Part shown: positions 31,766 to 42,671 of the stretch, piece after piece | Numbering within the stretch: the first letter of the stretch is position 1 | How the letters are laid out: each line of letters begins with the position of its first letter | Origin: Arthrobacter sp. | GTDB taxonomy: Bacteria > Actinomycetota > Actinomycetes > Actinomycetales > Micrococcaceae | Direction of reading: 5' to 3' | DNA: 64,000 nucleotides | Assembly (NCBI GenBank): GCA_026393275.1 | Contig: JAPLAM010000095.1 | Location: 1 to 64,000 of the forward strand | Translations under genes and position numbers: made by a program | Notes under the pieces: generated by a model | What the model saw: only the letters and a program-made list of their open reading frames with translations | Told to the model about the DNA's origin: nothing | The model's database searches: none

Positions 31766-33847
31766 GTGTCGAACCAGCGAACCATGACGAGCCCGCGCAC
31801 GCCGGCGGGTTCTGCTGCGAGCCGCAAATCGGGCTACCGCCCCGAGGTGCAGGGCCTGCGCGCGCTCGCCGTCCTCATGGTGGTGACCTACCATGTGTGG
31901 CTCGGCCGGGTCTCCGGCGGCGTGGACATCTTCCTGCTCATCTCGGCGTTCCTGATGACCCTAAGCTTCGCCCGTAAGGTGGACAGCGGGAAGCCGCTCC
32001 GCCTCGTGAGCCACTGGCTGCACCTGCTCAAACGGTTGCTGCCCGCCGTCGTGGTGGTGGTCCTGGGCGTGCTGCTCGGCACCTGGGCCGTCCTGCCGCA
32101 GAGCCGCTGGCCGGACATCCTTGACCAGGCCTGGGCCTCCTTGCTGTACCGGCAAAACTGGCTGCTCGCGGATACCGCCGTCGACTATTACGCGCAGGAC
32201 CACTCGGGCGCCAGCCCGCTGCAGCACTTCTGGTCGCTGTCCATCCAGGGCCAGGTCTTCCTGCTCTGGCCGCTCATTTTCGCCGGTGCAGCCGTGGTGC
32301 GCAGCGCACTGCGGCGCTGGACCGCACTCGATGAGCGGCTGCTGAACTACCGGCTGCTCCTGGCCCTGGCGTTCGGTGCGATCTTCGCCGCCTCGCTGGC
32401 CTACTCGATCGACCAAACCGCCAGCAACCAGGCCTACGCCTACTTCGATACCCGGGCGCGGCTCTGGGAATTCGCCCTGGGCTCGCTCCTGGCGCTGGCC
32501 CTGCCCCACGTCAAACCGGGCAGGGCGCTGCGCGTGGTGCTGGGCTGGTCAGGCCTGGCCGCGATGCTCTCCTGCGGGCTGCTGCTGACGGTGGACCGTT
32601 CCTTTCCCGGCTTCATCGCACTGTGGCCCACGCTGGCCGCGGCAGCCATCATCGTGGCCGGGCGGAGCGGCAGCCGCTTCGGCGTGGACCGGTTCCTCAC
32701 GTGGCGGCCGCTGGTCGCACTCGGGGACAACTCCTACGCCCTGTACCTCTGGCACTGGCCGCTGCTGGTGCTCGCTCTCGCCGGGTTTGGCCTGAGCGCG
32801 CCGAACCTTTGGCAGGGGCTCGCCATTGTTTCCACGTCCGTGCTGCTGGCCGTGCTCACCACGCGCTTCGTCGAGAAGCCGCTGCGCCAATGGCATTGGC
32901 CTCAGCGCGGGGCCTGGCGCAGCGCCGTCGTCATCGCCGCCTGCGGTGCGCTGCTGGCGGGGCCGGTCACGATCTGGCAGAGCCACATGGTGGCCGACGA
33001 GGCCGCAGCCGCTTCCCAGCCCAGGGAGCTGACGCCCGGCGCCGCCGCCCTGGCGCCGGAGAACGCCGGCAAGCCGACGCCGGACGCCAAGATCATCCCG
33101 GCGCCGGGCGCCATGAAGAACGAATGGGCCGACATTGACGGCTTGTGCACGGATGGCAACGTGCCCGGCAACCCGCTGCTGGCGGGCTGCCTGCAGAACA
33201 GCCGACCGGACCCGGTCACCAAGAGAATCGTGGTGCTCGGCGACTCTCATGCCCAGCAGTACATGGCCGCGCTGGGGCCGATCGCCAAGAGCCACGGCTG
33301 GGAAGTGGTCACCCTGCTCAAGGGCAACTGCCGCTTCGGCGGGGAATCCGCCGAGCGGGACGCGGAATGCAACGCCTTCAATAAGGCCAGCTCCGACTAT
33401 GTCCTGGAGCACAAGCCGGATGCTGTCTTCACGGTCGCTTCGCTCACCCTCAAGGACGCCCCGTACGAGACCGAGGTGCCGCAGTACCTCGAAGGGATCA
33501 AACCGTTCACCGACGCAGGGATCGAAGTGGTCGGCATTCGCGACAATCCGCGCTTCAACACGAATATGCCTGAGTGCGTCCAGAAGAAGGGCACCCAAGC
33601 GGCCGACTGCAACGTCCCGCTGCAGGAGTCACTGGCCGCGTCCTCGCCGCTGGACGACTACCGCGGCAAGGTTCCCCGGCTCCACCTCATGGACATGAGC
33701 GACTTCATCTGCGCCGACCGGACCTGCCCCGCCGTCGTCGGGAATGTCTACGTCTACAAGGACGACAACCACTTGACCAAGACTTACGTGCAAAGCATGA
33801 TCCCGATGTTCGAGGAGCGGCTGCTCGCCGGCACCGGCTGGAAGTGA
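31766..33847 (+). CDS. AT3-SGNH membrane acyltransferase, paralogue of the gene at 28568
   Basis: 693 residues with the same architecture: YRPEVQGLRALAVLMVVTYH with the AT3 His, SGGVDIFLLISAFLMTLSF, FWSLSIQGQVFLLWPLIF and SYALYLWHWPLLVLAL. A linker rich in Ala/Pro follows, then an SGNH domain with RIVVLGDSHAQQYMA and KDDNHLTKTYV. The GTG start is supported by GAGGGG upstream and by alignment with the paralogue. The linker after the last helix is longer than in the paralogue (ASQPRELTPGAAALAPENAG). Two copies this close imply a duplication followed by divergence of the periplasm-facing domain. Acyl donor and target unknown. Confidence 0.9.
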   Translation: MSNQRTMTSPRTPAGSAASRKSGYRPEVQGLRALAVLMVVTYHVWLGRVSGGVDIFLLISAFLMTLSFARKVDSGKPLRLVSHWLHLLKRLLPAVVVVVLGVLLGTWAVLPQSRWPDILDQAWASLLYRQNWLLADTAVDYYAQDHSGASPLQHFWSLSIQGQVFLLWPLIFAGAAVVRSALRRWTALDERLLNYRLLLALAFGAIFAASLAYSIDQTASNQAYAYFDTRARLWEFALGSLLALALPHVKPGRALRVVLGWSGLAAMLSCGLLLTVDRSFPGFIALWPTLAAAAIIVAGRSGSRFGVDRFLTWRPLVALGDNSYALYLWHWPLLVLALAGFGLSAPNLWQGLAIVSTSVLLAVLTTRFVEKPLRQWHWPQRGAWRSAVVIAACGALLAGPVTIWQSHMVADEAAAASQPRELTPGAAALAPENAGKPTPDAKIIPAPGAMKNEWADIDGLCTDGNVPGNPLLAGCLQNSRPDPVTKRIVVLGDSHAQQYMAALGPIAKSHGWEVVTLLKGNCRFGGESAERDAECNAFNKASSDYVLEHKPDAVFTVASLTLKDAPYETEVPQYLEGIKPFTDAGIEVVGIRDNPRFNTNMPECVQKKGTQAADCNVPLQESLAASSPLDDYRGKVPRLHLMDMSDFICADRTCPAVVGNVYVYKDDNHLTKTYVQSMIPMFEERLLAGTGWK

Positions 33848-33964
33848 CGCCGGCGGCGCGGCCTGTCGGATGGCCTTGCTCACATTCGCTGCCCGGAATA
33901 TGGGGATCGTCGCCAAGGTTCTACTATTTACTCAATACTTCTGCACAGGCCATGCCCGTAATGA

Positions 33965-35539
<1,575 letters not shown>

Positions 35540-35601
35540 GCCCCACCCGCTCCCTAACCTCGCAAGCTCGGCCAGGGAACCCTGCGGGCGTGGGCCCAGA
35601 C

Positions 35602-35607
35602 TAGGCT
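35602..35607 (+). promoter_or_regulatory. -10 hexamer of leaderless ABC exporter gene
   Basis: TAGGCT lies 6 nt before the ATG at 35614. Confidence 0.5.
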
Positions 35608-35613
35608 GAATGC

Positions 35614-37473
35614 ATGTCCGAATCACGCCATCCCGCCGAATTGCGGCCGGCCCGGGCGCCCAGCCGAAAGCTCGCGCTGAGGCCATACGCCCGGGCCGTC
35701 GCCCAGGTGCTGCGGGTCAGCTTCCGGGCTTCCCCCGCAGCCGTCGTGATGAAGGTCGTGGGGTCGTTGATCTCGGCGCTGCTGCCGCTGGTCACGACGT
35801 ACTTCGCCGCACTGACCACGACGGCGCTGGCGGCAGCGTATGCGGGCAACGCGGCGGCCGGGCGGCAGGCGATCATTTACGTCGTTGTCACGGCGGCGCT
35901 CGGCCTCTTCTGGGGCGCATTCAGCAGCGTGGACCGGTACATCCAGCAGCTCATGAGCTTCCGGGTCGGCGCGATCGTGGGCGACCTGATGTACGAGCGG
36001 TTCCTCGCCCTCGACTTCTGGCGCTATGACGACAAGGAAACGGTGGACCTGTACGACCGGGCTAAGCGTTTCTCCGATTCATACGCCCGGGTCCTGGACC
36101 GGATCGCCGCCATCTTCACCCAGTTGGCCTCGGTGATCCTGGCGATCGGCGCGCTGCTGCTGGTCAGCTGGTGGATCGCCGTGATCGTCCTGGTCGCGAT
36201 CGTGCCCAGCGTCTACCTGCAGTTCAGGCTATCGCGGGAACAGATTGCGCACTGGAACACCCAGGTGGACTCCCGCCGGCAGCGCCGGATGATCGAAACG
36301 AACTTGCTGCGGCCGCAGCACATCGCGGAGATGCGGCTCTACGGGATTGTCGGCTACCTGATGGGGCTCCGTTCCCGGCTCCGGGACGCGGATGAGAAAC
36401 GCCGGCTGGACTTCCAGAAGCGCTACATCCCCAAGCAACTCGCCGCGGACGCGCTGCAGTACGGCGCCGAGGTGGTCTCGCTGATCTGGGTGGTAGGCCA
36501 GATCATCGCCCGGGCCCAGCCGGTGGGCCAATTCCTTTACGTCCAGCAGATCGTCAGCCGCGCCCTGTCCACCGCCAACAGCCTGGTCTCGTCGCTCAGT
36601 TCCATCGACGAGGACCTGGCGAACCTCAAGGACTACGAGCTATTCATGGCGCTGCCGGTGAACTCCGCGCACGCCCCGGCCCTGCTCCAGGCGCCCCAGA
36701 CTGTGGAACTGCGCGACCTCCGGTTCACCTACACCGGCAGCGAGCTGGAAGTCATCAGGGGCATCTCGCTGACCATCCGCCAAGGCCAGCACATCGCCAT
36801 CGTGGGGGAGAACGGCGCGGGCAAATCCACCTTGATCCGGATTCTTGCCGGGCTCTACCGCCCGGATTCCGGGCAGGTACTGCTCGACGGCGTGGACCTC
36901 GCCGCCGTCGACGTGAAGTCCTGGCACCGTCATCTGGCGGTGCTCAGCCAGGAGTTCCTCAAATACGAGTTCGCCACTGCGGCGGAGAATATCTTCTTCG
37001 GTGACGTCGACGCGCCGCGTGATGAACCGCGGATCCGCCGGGCAGCGGCCGACGCGGAGGCCCTCGAGTTCATCAACAAACTGCCCAACGGACTGGACAA
37101 CCACGTCAGTAACTGGATGGAGGATCCCCGCGGCCGGAAAGGCAGCGGGCTGTCCGGTGGCCAGTGGCAGCGACTGGCGATGGCCAGGAACTTCTACCGC
37201 GACGCGTCCTTCATGGTGATGGACGAGCCGACGTCGGCGATCGACGCCCTGGCCGAGCACCGGATCTTCACCCGGCTCTTCGCGGACCGCAGCAGCACGA
37301 TGATCGCCATCAGCCACCGCCTCGCGACAATCGAGAAGGCGGACATCGTCTACATGCTCGAGGACGGCCGGATCGTCGAGCAAGGTACCCACAAGGAACT
37401 CGTGGCCATGCGCGGCCGCTACTTCCGGATGTTCGAATCACAGCTGCCGGTGGAGGAACCCGAAGAGGTCTGA
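35614..37473 (+). CDS. ABC transporter, fused permease and ATPase (exporter type)
   Basis: 619 residues. Six transmembrane helices span about residues 45-340 (VVGSLISALLPLVTTYFAAL and TQLASVILAIGALLLVSWWI are clear). The nucleotide-binding domain carries Walker A IVGENGAGKSTLIRIL, Q-loop LSQEF, signature GLSGGQWQRLAMAR, Walker B SFMVMDEPTSAID and H-loop ISHRLATI. This half-transporter should work as a homodimer. The substrate is unknown, and no partner or lanthipeptide-like gene is adjacent. Its last 36 bases overlap the convergent gene behind it. Confidence 0.9.
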   Translation: MSESRHPAELRPARAPSRKLALRPYARAVAQVLRVSFRASPAAVVMKVVGSLISALLPLVTTYFAALTTTALAAAYAGNAAAGRQAIIYVVVTAALGLFWGAFSSVDRYIQQLMSFRVGAIVGDLMYERFLALDFWRYDDKETVDLYDRAKRFSDSYARVLDRIAAIFTQLASVILAIGALLLVSWWIAVIVLVAIVPSVYLQFRLSREQIAHWNTQVDSRRQRRMIETNLLRPQHIAEMRLYGIVGYLMGLRSRLRDADEKRRLDFQKRYIPKQLAADALQYGAEVVSLIWVVGQIIARAQPVGQFLYVQQIVSRALSTANSLVSSLSSIDEDLANLKDYELFMALPVNSAHAPALLQAPQTVELRDLRFTYTGSELEVIRGISLTIRQGQHIAIVGENGAGKSTLIRILAGLYRPDSGQVLLDGVDLAAVDVKSWHRHLAVLSQEFLKYEFATAAENIFFGDVDAPRDEPRIRRAAADAEALEFINKLPNGLDNHVSNWMEDPRGRKGSGLSGGQWQRLAMARNFYRDASFMVMDEPTSAIDALAEHRIFTRLFADRSSTMIAISHRLATIEKADIVYMLEDGRIVEQGTHKELVAMRGRYFRMFESQLPVEEPEEV

Positions 37474-38097
37474 GCTGCGTCGGCCGTCCGGCGCGGGGTC
37501 CGAGACTGTGGTCCGGACCCGTGCCAGGCTCGGTTGCGCCGGGACGCTGCTGAAGCCGAACGTCACCGGGGGCCGCACGGCTGTCAAGGCGCCCGCGCTC
37601 CGGCCCTCCCAGGTGACGTCGGCATGGCGGATGCGGTGGACGTCGGTGACACCGTAGGACTCGCGTTTTCCGTTGCCCGCGGTTCCCGAGGTCCTGGCGC
37701 CCGGGCTGAGAAGGCTGGCCAGCGGGCTGACTGCGCGCAGCCACCCGGGATGTACGGCGAGGGGCCGCGGGACGGCGCGGATGGCGAAACCGAGGGGAGT
37801 CCTGCCGCCGGCCCCGGCGGTGACCGTCAAGGGCCCGGCATCCACCACGAGCGTCCCCCGCCCCAGCGAAGCGTCCACACTGATCACGCGCACCTCGTCG
37901 AAGGTGTAGGTCGCGGCGACGAAATCGGCCACTTCCCTCGTGGGTGCGAGCAGGATCCGTTGAGCTGCGGGCAGCTGCACCATGACATCGGCGAACGGCC
38001 CGAACGGGGAGGCATGCCAGACCCCGATCACGGCCCGGAGCCCGGACAGCGTTCCGATGCCTGCGATGTGGCCGTCGAAGATCCATTGTTTGCCCAT
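37438..38097 (-). CDS. conserved hypothetical protein
   Basis: 219 residues beginning GKQWIFDGHIAGIGTLSGLR. It has no signal peptide or membrane helix. ASPFGPFADVMVQLPAAQRI and EVADFVAATYTFDEVRVISV give a beta-rich look, ending in RRSSDLFGFLHRQL. The ATG at 38097 is supported by TACCGT 6 nt upstream; the open frame continues far beyond it antisense to guaB3 and glpD but is not coding. I recognise no domain; similar proteins are expected only in close relatives. It overlaps the ABC exporter's 3' end by 36 bp. Confidence 0.7.
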   Translation of the reverse strand: MGKQWIFDGHIAGIGTLSGLRAVIGVWHASPFGPFADVMVQLPAAQRILLAPTREVADFVAATYTFDEVRVISVDASLGRGTLVVDAGPLTVTAGAGGRTPLGFAIRAVPRPLAVHPGWLRAVSPLASLLSPGARTSGTAGNGKRESYGVTDVHRIRHADVTWEGRSAGALTAVRPPVTFGFSSVPAQPSLARVRTTVSDPAPDGRRSSDLFGFLHRQL

Positions 38098-38103
38098 GGA
38101 GCC

Positions 38104-38109
38104 ACGGTA
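38104..38109 (-). promoter_or_regulatory. -10 hexamer of leaderless hypothetical gene
   Basis: TACCGT on the minus strand lies 6 nt before the ATG at 38097. Confidence 0.45.
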
Positions 38110-38187
38110 GCCATGCGAGCCTGCGGGTTCCACCGGCGGGTTCCACCTCCCGGTGGCAGGGCCGCCCGGGCCGGGGCCCGACTGGGA

Positions 38188-38193
38188 TAACCT
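38188..38193 (+). promoter_or_regulatory. -10 hexamer of leaderless guaB3
   Basis: TAACCT lies 6 nt before the GTG at 38200. Confidence 0.55.
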
Positions 38194-38199
38194 AGAGCA

Positions 38200-39336
38200 G
38201 TGACTTACGAGATTGAGATTGGCCGTGGCAAGCGTGGGCGTCGAGCCTACTCCCTGGACGACATTGCGATCGTCCCCAACCGGCGTACGCGCGACCCCAA
38301 GGACGTATCCGTCTCGTGGCAGATTGATGCCTACAAGTTCGACATGCCCGTCATCGCCGCGCCGATGGACTCCGCGATGTCGCCGGAAACGGTCATCGCG
38401 CTGGGCCGGCTCGGCGGCCTCGGCGTCCTCGACCTGGAAGGCCTGTGGACCCGCTACGAGGACCCGCAGCCGGTGCTGGACCAGATCGCCGCCCTCGAAA
38501 ACGAAACCAACAGCCCGGCCGTCACCCGGCGGATGCAGGAGCTCTACCAGGCCCCGATCCAGCCCGAACTGATCACCTCCCGCCTCGCCGAGATCCGCGC
38601 CGCCGGCGTCACGGTGGCCGGCTCCCTGACCCCGCAACGCACGCAGGAACACTACAAGACCGTGGTTGCCGCCGGCGTCGACATTTTCGTCATCCGCGGA
38701 ACCACCGTCTCGGCCGAGCACGTCTCCAAGGACCACGAGCCGCTGAACCTCAAGCAGTTCATCTACGAACTCGACGTCCCCGTGATCGTCGGCGGGGCAG
38801 CCGGCTACACCCCGGCCCTGCACCTGATGCGCACCGGTGCCGCCGGCGTGCTGGTCGGGTTCGGCGGCGGAGCCACCACCACCACCCGCCGCGCCCTGGG
38901 CATCCATTCGCCGATGGCGTCCGCCATCTCCGACGTCGCCGCCGCCCGCCGGGACTACATGGATGAATCCGGCGGACGCTACGTCCATGTGATCGCCGAC
39001 GGCGGTATGGGTTCCTCCGGTGACATCGTCAAGGCCATCGCCATGGGCGCCGACGCCGTGATGCTGGGCAGTGCCCTGGCGCGCGCCGAGGAAGCACCCG
39101 GCAAGGGCTGGCACTGGGGCCAGGAAGCCCACCACCTCGAACTGCCCCGCGGCGACAGGGTTAACGTGGGAACGGTGGGTCCGCTCGAGGAAGTCCTGTT
39201 CGGGCCGGGCCACCACACCAACGGCACCTCCAACCTGATCGGTGCGCTGCGCCGTTCGATGGCGACCACCGGCTACTCGGACCTGAAAGAGTTCCAGCGC
39301 GTCGACGTCGTCGTCTCGCCGTACGCGGGCAACTGA
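38200..39336 (+). CDS. guaB3: GuaB3 family IMP dehydrogenase-related protein
   Basis: 378-residue IMPDH/GMPR-fold barrel without CBS domains. The start YEIEIGRGKRGRRAYSLDD, DMPVIAAPMDSAMSP, IVGGAAGYTPALHLMRTGA and VIADGGMGSSGDIVKAIAMG match the actinobacterial GuaB3 family. The catalytic-Cys loop of GuaB (GPGSICTT) is replaced by VGFGGGATTTTRRALG, so an ordinary IMPDH reaction at that site is doubtful, although GuaB3 from other phyla has been reported active. It lies between guaB and guaA and probably influences guanine nucleotide supply. Confidence 0.92.
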   Translation: MTYEIEIGRGKRGRRAYSLDDIAIVPNRRTRDPKDVSVSWQIDAYKFDMPVIAAPMDSAMSPETVIALGRLGGLGVLDLEGLWTRYEDPQPVLDQIAALENETNSPAVTRRMQELYQAPIQPELITSRLAEIRAAGVTVAGSLTPQRTQEHYKTVVAAGVDIFVIRGTTVSAEHVSKDHEPLNLKQFIYELDVPVIVGGAAGYTPALHLMRTGAAGVLVGFGGGATTTTRRALGIHSPMASAISDVAAARRDYMDESGGRYVHVIADGGMGSSGDIVKAIAMGADAVMLGSALARAEEAPGKGWHWGQEAHHLELPRGDRVNVGTVGPLEEVLFGPGHHTNGTSNLIGALRRSMATTGYSDLKEFQRVDVVVSPYAGN

Positions 39337-39429
39337 ACCCCGCGCCGGCGCAGCCTGAGGCCCTGCCCATCCGGAGAACTTGGAAGTAGTGTGGTGCACT
39401 ACGAGGTTTGATCCGGATGGAGGCGTGAG

Positions 39430-41181
39430 ATGAACAGTTTTCCTGGTGGGGCTCCCTTGGCAGGCGGCGCACTGGGGCCAGCGGAGCGTGAAGCGTCCCT
39501 CGCTGTCCTCAAAGCCAGCACGGAACCCGGCAAGGAGCTTGACATCCTGATCGTCGGCGGCGGCATCGTCGGCGCCGGAGCCGCCTTGGACGCCGTGACG
39601 CGCGGCCTGAGCGTGGGCATTGTCGAGGCAAACGACTGGGCCGCAGGCACATCGTCGCGGTCCTCGAAGCTCATCCATGGCGGCTTGCGCTACCTGGAGA
39701 TGCTGGACTTCGCGCTGGTCAAGGAGGCGCTGCACGAGCGCGGACTGATTCTCTCCGTCCTGGCCCCGCACCTTGCCAGGCCGGTGCCGTTCCTATACCC
39801 GCTCACCAAGCGCTTCGTGGAGCGGCCCTACGTCGGCTCCGGGATCGCCCTCTATGACGCCATGTCCATTACCGGCGGTCACAGCCGCGGCGTCCCGTTC
39901 CACAAGCACCTGTCCCGGCGCGGCACCCTGCGGGCGGCGCCGAGCCTCAAGGACGATGCCTTCGTCGGGTCCATCCGGTACTACGACGGCCAGGTCGACG
40001 ACGCGAAATACGTCGCCAACCTGGTGCGCACGGCGGCGTACTACGGCGCCCATGCCGTGAACCAGGTGGCCGTGGTGGATTTCACCCGCGAGGGCGAACG
40101 GGTGGTCGGCGCCAAGGTCGTCAACCACGAGGACGGCTCCAGCTTCAACATCCGGGCCAAGCAGGTCATCAATGCCACGGGCGTCTGGACCGACGAGACC
40201 CAGGCCATGGTCACCGACCGCGGCCAGCTCAAGGTACGGGCCTCGAAGGGCATCCACCTGGTGGTGCCGCGGGACCGTTTCCAGTCCACCGTGGGCCTGA
40301 TCCTGAAGACCGAAAAGTCCGTGCTGTTCGTGATTCCCTGGGGCCGGCACTGGATCATCGGCACCACCGACACCGACTGGCACCTGGACAAGGCGCACCC
40401 GGCCGCGTCCAGCAAGGACATCGACTACCTCCTCGAACACGTCAACAAGGTGCTGAAGCGGCCTCTGACCCGCGAGGACGTCGAAGGCGTCTACGCCGGC
40501 CTGCGGCCACTGCTGGCGGGGGAGAACGACTCGACCGCCAAGTTGTCCCGCGAACATGTGGTGGCCCACCCGGTTCCCGGCCTCGTCGTCGTGGCCGGCG
40601 GTAAATGGACCACCTACCGGGTCATGGCGAAGGACGCCGTCGACGAGGCGACGCGCAGCATGGACGAGCGCGTGCCGCCGTCGTGCACCGAGTCCATCCC
40701 GCTGCTCGGCGCCAGCGGGTTCAAGGCAGCGTGGAACAAGCGCAACCGGATGGCGGATGAAACCGGCGTGCACGTGGCGCGGATCGAACACCTGCTCAAC
40801 CGCTACGGCTCGATGGCCCCGGAGGTCCTCGCGCTCATCAAGGAAAACCCCGAGCTGGCGGAGCCGCTGCCCGGCGCCGACGACTACCTGGCCGCCGAGG
40901 CGGTCTACGCGGCCAAATTCGAGGGCGCTCGGCATGTCCAGGACGTGCTGACCCGCCGGACCCGGATTTCGATCGAGTCGTGGGACCGCGGTGTGTCCGC
41001 CGCGCCGGTGGTCGCTAAACTGATCGGTGAGGTGCTCGGCTGGAGCGACACGCAGCGCGAGAGCGAAATCAAGCACTACCTGGCCCGGGTCGACGCCGAA
41101 CGGCTGAGCCAGGAGCAGCCGGACGACGAATCCGCCGACGCCGCACGCCTGGGCGTCGAGGACATCGTTCCGCTGCGCTGA
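39430..41181 (+). CDS. glpD: FAD-dependent glycerol-3-phosphate dehydrogenase
   Basis: Oxidises glycerol 3-phosphate to dihydroxyacetone phosphate at the membrane and feeds electrons to quinone. 583 residues. The FAD fold ILIVGGGIVGAGAALDAVTR is followed by GTSSRSSKLIHGGLRYLEML and the C-terminal helical domain with YGSMAPEVLALI. GGAGG lies 6 nt before the ATG. A PTS IIA protein follows 60 bp later; no glpF or glpK is seen in the window. Confidence 0.95.
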   Translation: MNSFPGGAPLAGGALGPAEREASLAVLKASTEPGKELDILIVGGGIVGAGAALDAVTRGLSVGIVEANDWAAGTSSRSSKLIHGGLRYLEMLDFALVKEALHERGLILSVLAPHLARPVPFLYPLTKRFVERPYVGSGIALYDAMSITGGHSRGVPFHKHLSRRGTLRAAPSLKDDAFVGSIRYYDGQVDDAKYVANLVRTAAYYGAHAVNQVAVVDFTREGERVVGAKVVNHEDGSSFNIRAKQVINATGVWTDETQAMVTDRGQLKVRASKGIHLVVPRDRFQSTVGLILKTEKSVLFVIPWGRHWIIGTTDTDWHLDKAHPAASSKDIDYLLEHVNKVLKRPLTREDVEGVYAGLRPLLAGENDSTAKLSREHVVAHPVPGLVVVAGGKWTTYRVMAKDAVDEATRSMDERVPPSCTESIPLLGASGFKAAWNKRNRMADETGVHVARIEHLLNRYGSMAPEVLALIKENPELAEPLPGADDYLAAEAVYAAKFEGARHVQDVLTRRTRISIESWDRGVSAAPVVAKLIGEVLGWSDTQRESEIKHYLARVDAERLSQEQPDDESADAARLGVEDIVPLR

Positions 41182-41240
41182 CCGGGGCGCCGCACGGCAC
41201 GCCGCCGGCATGCACCGACGCCACTTTGAAGGGACACCCG

Positions 41241-41729
41241 TTGGCGGAACCACTGGACCGGTACGATGCCGACCTCACCACACCACAGATGGTGATCCTG
41301 GAGTTGGACGCCAACGACAGGTTCGACGCCGCCGCGCAGCTGGCGCGGCGGATGTATGAGGCCGGCCGGATCTCCGATCTTGACGGGTTCCTCGGCCACG
41401 TCAACGCCCGCGAACACCAGCTGGCCACCGGGCTTCCGGGCGGTATTGGATTGCCGCACGCCCGCAGTGAGTTTGTCACCCGCACCTCGATTGCGGTGGG
41501 CGTCACGAAGTACGGCAGGGCGCTGGACTTCGGTGCGGCCGACGGCCCTGCCACCGTCGTCCTGCTGATCGCGACGCCGGCGAGTTCCTTTTCGGACCAC
41601 CTGGAAGTGCTGGCCACCTTGGCCCGCTCGCTGTCCAAGGAGTCCTTCCGGGAGTCCCTCCGCCGCGCCTACGATCCCGAGGTGATTTCGGAATTGATCA
41701 ATTCCAGCCTGGTGTTCTTCGACCACTAA
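41241..41729 (+). CDS. PTS sugar transporter subunit IIA, fructose/mannitol type
   Basis: 162 residues of the EIIA-2 fold. The phosphorylated His is in GGIGLPHARSEFVTRTSIAV, and the helix DHLEVLATLARSLSKESF is typical. The TTG at 41241 is chosen because GAAGGGA lies 6 nt before it. No IIB, IIC, HPr or EI gene is present here. It could serve a distant permease or act in regulation. It trails glpD, suggesting a link between PTS state and glycerol use, which is inference. Confidence 0.85.
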   Translation: MAEPLDRYDADLTTPQMVILELDANDRFDAAAQLARRMYEAGRISDLDGFLGHVNAREHQLATGLPGGIGLPHARSEFVTRTSIAVGVTKYGRALDFGAADGPATVVLLIATPASSFSDHLEVLATLARSLSKESFRESLRRAYDPEVISELINSSLVFFDH

Positions 41730-41792
41730 GGATCGGGGCAGGCAAGCACTGCGTCGCTGGCGCCCGTTTCGGTGTTCTACACGCGGACGAAG

Positions 41793-41798
41793 TACGGT
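41793..41798 (+). promoter_or_regulatory. -10 hexamer of leaderless SURF1-like gene
   Basis: TACGGT lies 6 nt before the GTG at 41805. Confidence 0.45.
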
Positions 41799-41804
41799 TA
41801 AGGG

Positions 41805-42671
41805 GTGCTGAAAACCGCCCTCCAACCCCGCTGGATCGCAGGCCTCGTGCTTGCGCTCGTGATTTCGGGCGTCTTTGTGCTCCTGAGCCAGTGGCAGTTT
41901 GGCCGTTCCACGAGGTCCGAGGCGCCGGTCTCCACTGGCACCGAGGAGCCACGGCCGCTCACCGCGGTCCTGAAGCCGGGGGAGTTCTTCCCCGGTTCGG
42001 TGGCCGACCAGGTTGTCACCGCGTCCGGCCGCTATGACCCGCAGAAACAGGTCCTTGTTCCCGGCCGGCTCAACGACGGCGCCAAGGGCTTTTGGATCGT
42101 CTCCGCCTTCGCGGTCCAGGGCGCTCCCGCGCTGACCGGCGCCGGCGCCTCGCCGCAAACCTGGATTCCGGTGGCCCGAGGCTGGGTTGCCGACGCCGCG
42201 GATGCCCCGGCGCCGCCGTCGGGCACCGTGGAGCTCACCGGCCGGCTCATTCCGTCCGAGGCGCCGCTGCCCAACATCGACGCCGGCTCCGGCCGCGCCA
42301 GCGCCGTCTCCGTCGCGGAACTCATCAATGTTTGGGACGTCAGCAGCTACCCCGGCTTCGTCGCTGCCAGCGCGGAGCGTTCCGCCGGCGTGAATGTGGC
42401 CGCCTCCGGCCCGGTCAAGCCCCTGAACATCGGGCCGCAGCCGCCCGCGCAGACGGTCAACTGGCTCAACCTGTTCTACGCCGCGGAGTGGGTGGTCTTT
42501 GCCGGCTTCGCACTCTTCATCTGGTGGCGCCTGGTCAAGGACGACTACCGCCGGGGCCTCGAAGACGCCGAGGACGAAGAGGCTGCCCGCCGGGCCGCCG
42601 CGGGCGGACCCCACGACAGCGATACCCCTGAAACCGACCTGCATCCAACCAATCCGAGAGTGCAATCATGA
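41805..42671 (+). CDS. SURF1 family cytochrome oxidase biogenesis protein
   Basis: 288 residues with the SURF1 layout: an N-terminal helix (PRWIAGLVLALVISGVFVLL), then LSQWQFGRS, a periplasmic domain with VTASGRYDPQKQVLVPGRL and IPVARGWV, and a C-terminal helix (AAEWVVFAGFALFIWWRLV) near residue 230. The tail is acidic and repetitive. SURF1 helps place heme a in aa3-type cytochrome oxidase. Its stop overlaps the DUF3817 start (ATGA). Confidence 0.88.
   Translation: MLKTALQPRWIAGLVLALVISGVFVLLSQWQFGRSTRSEAPVSTGTEEPRPLTAVLKPGEFFPGSVADQVVTASGRYDPQKQVLVPGRLNDGAKGFWIVSAFAVQGAPALTGAGASPQTWIPVARGWVADAADAPAPPSGTVELTGRLIPSEAPLPNIDAGSGRASAVSVAELINVWDVSSYPGFVAASAERSAGVNVAASGPVKPLNIGPQPPAQTVNWLNLFYAAEWVVFAGFALFIWWRLVKDDYRRGLEDAEDEEAARRAAAGGPHDSDTPETDLHPTNPRVQS

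Noticed and set aside
35540..35600. Terminator after guaB
   Set aside because: The inverted repeat CCCACCCGC/GCGGGCGTGGG is imperfect with a large loop and no T-run, so support is too weak.
38098..39771. N-terminal 558 codons of the long minus-strand frame 37438-39771
   Set aside because: Antisense to guaB3 and glpD. Only the part from the ATG at 38097 has its own promoter and ordinary composition.
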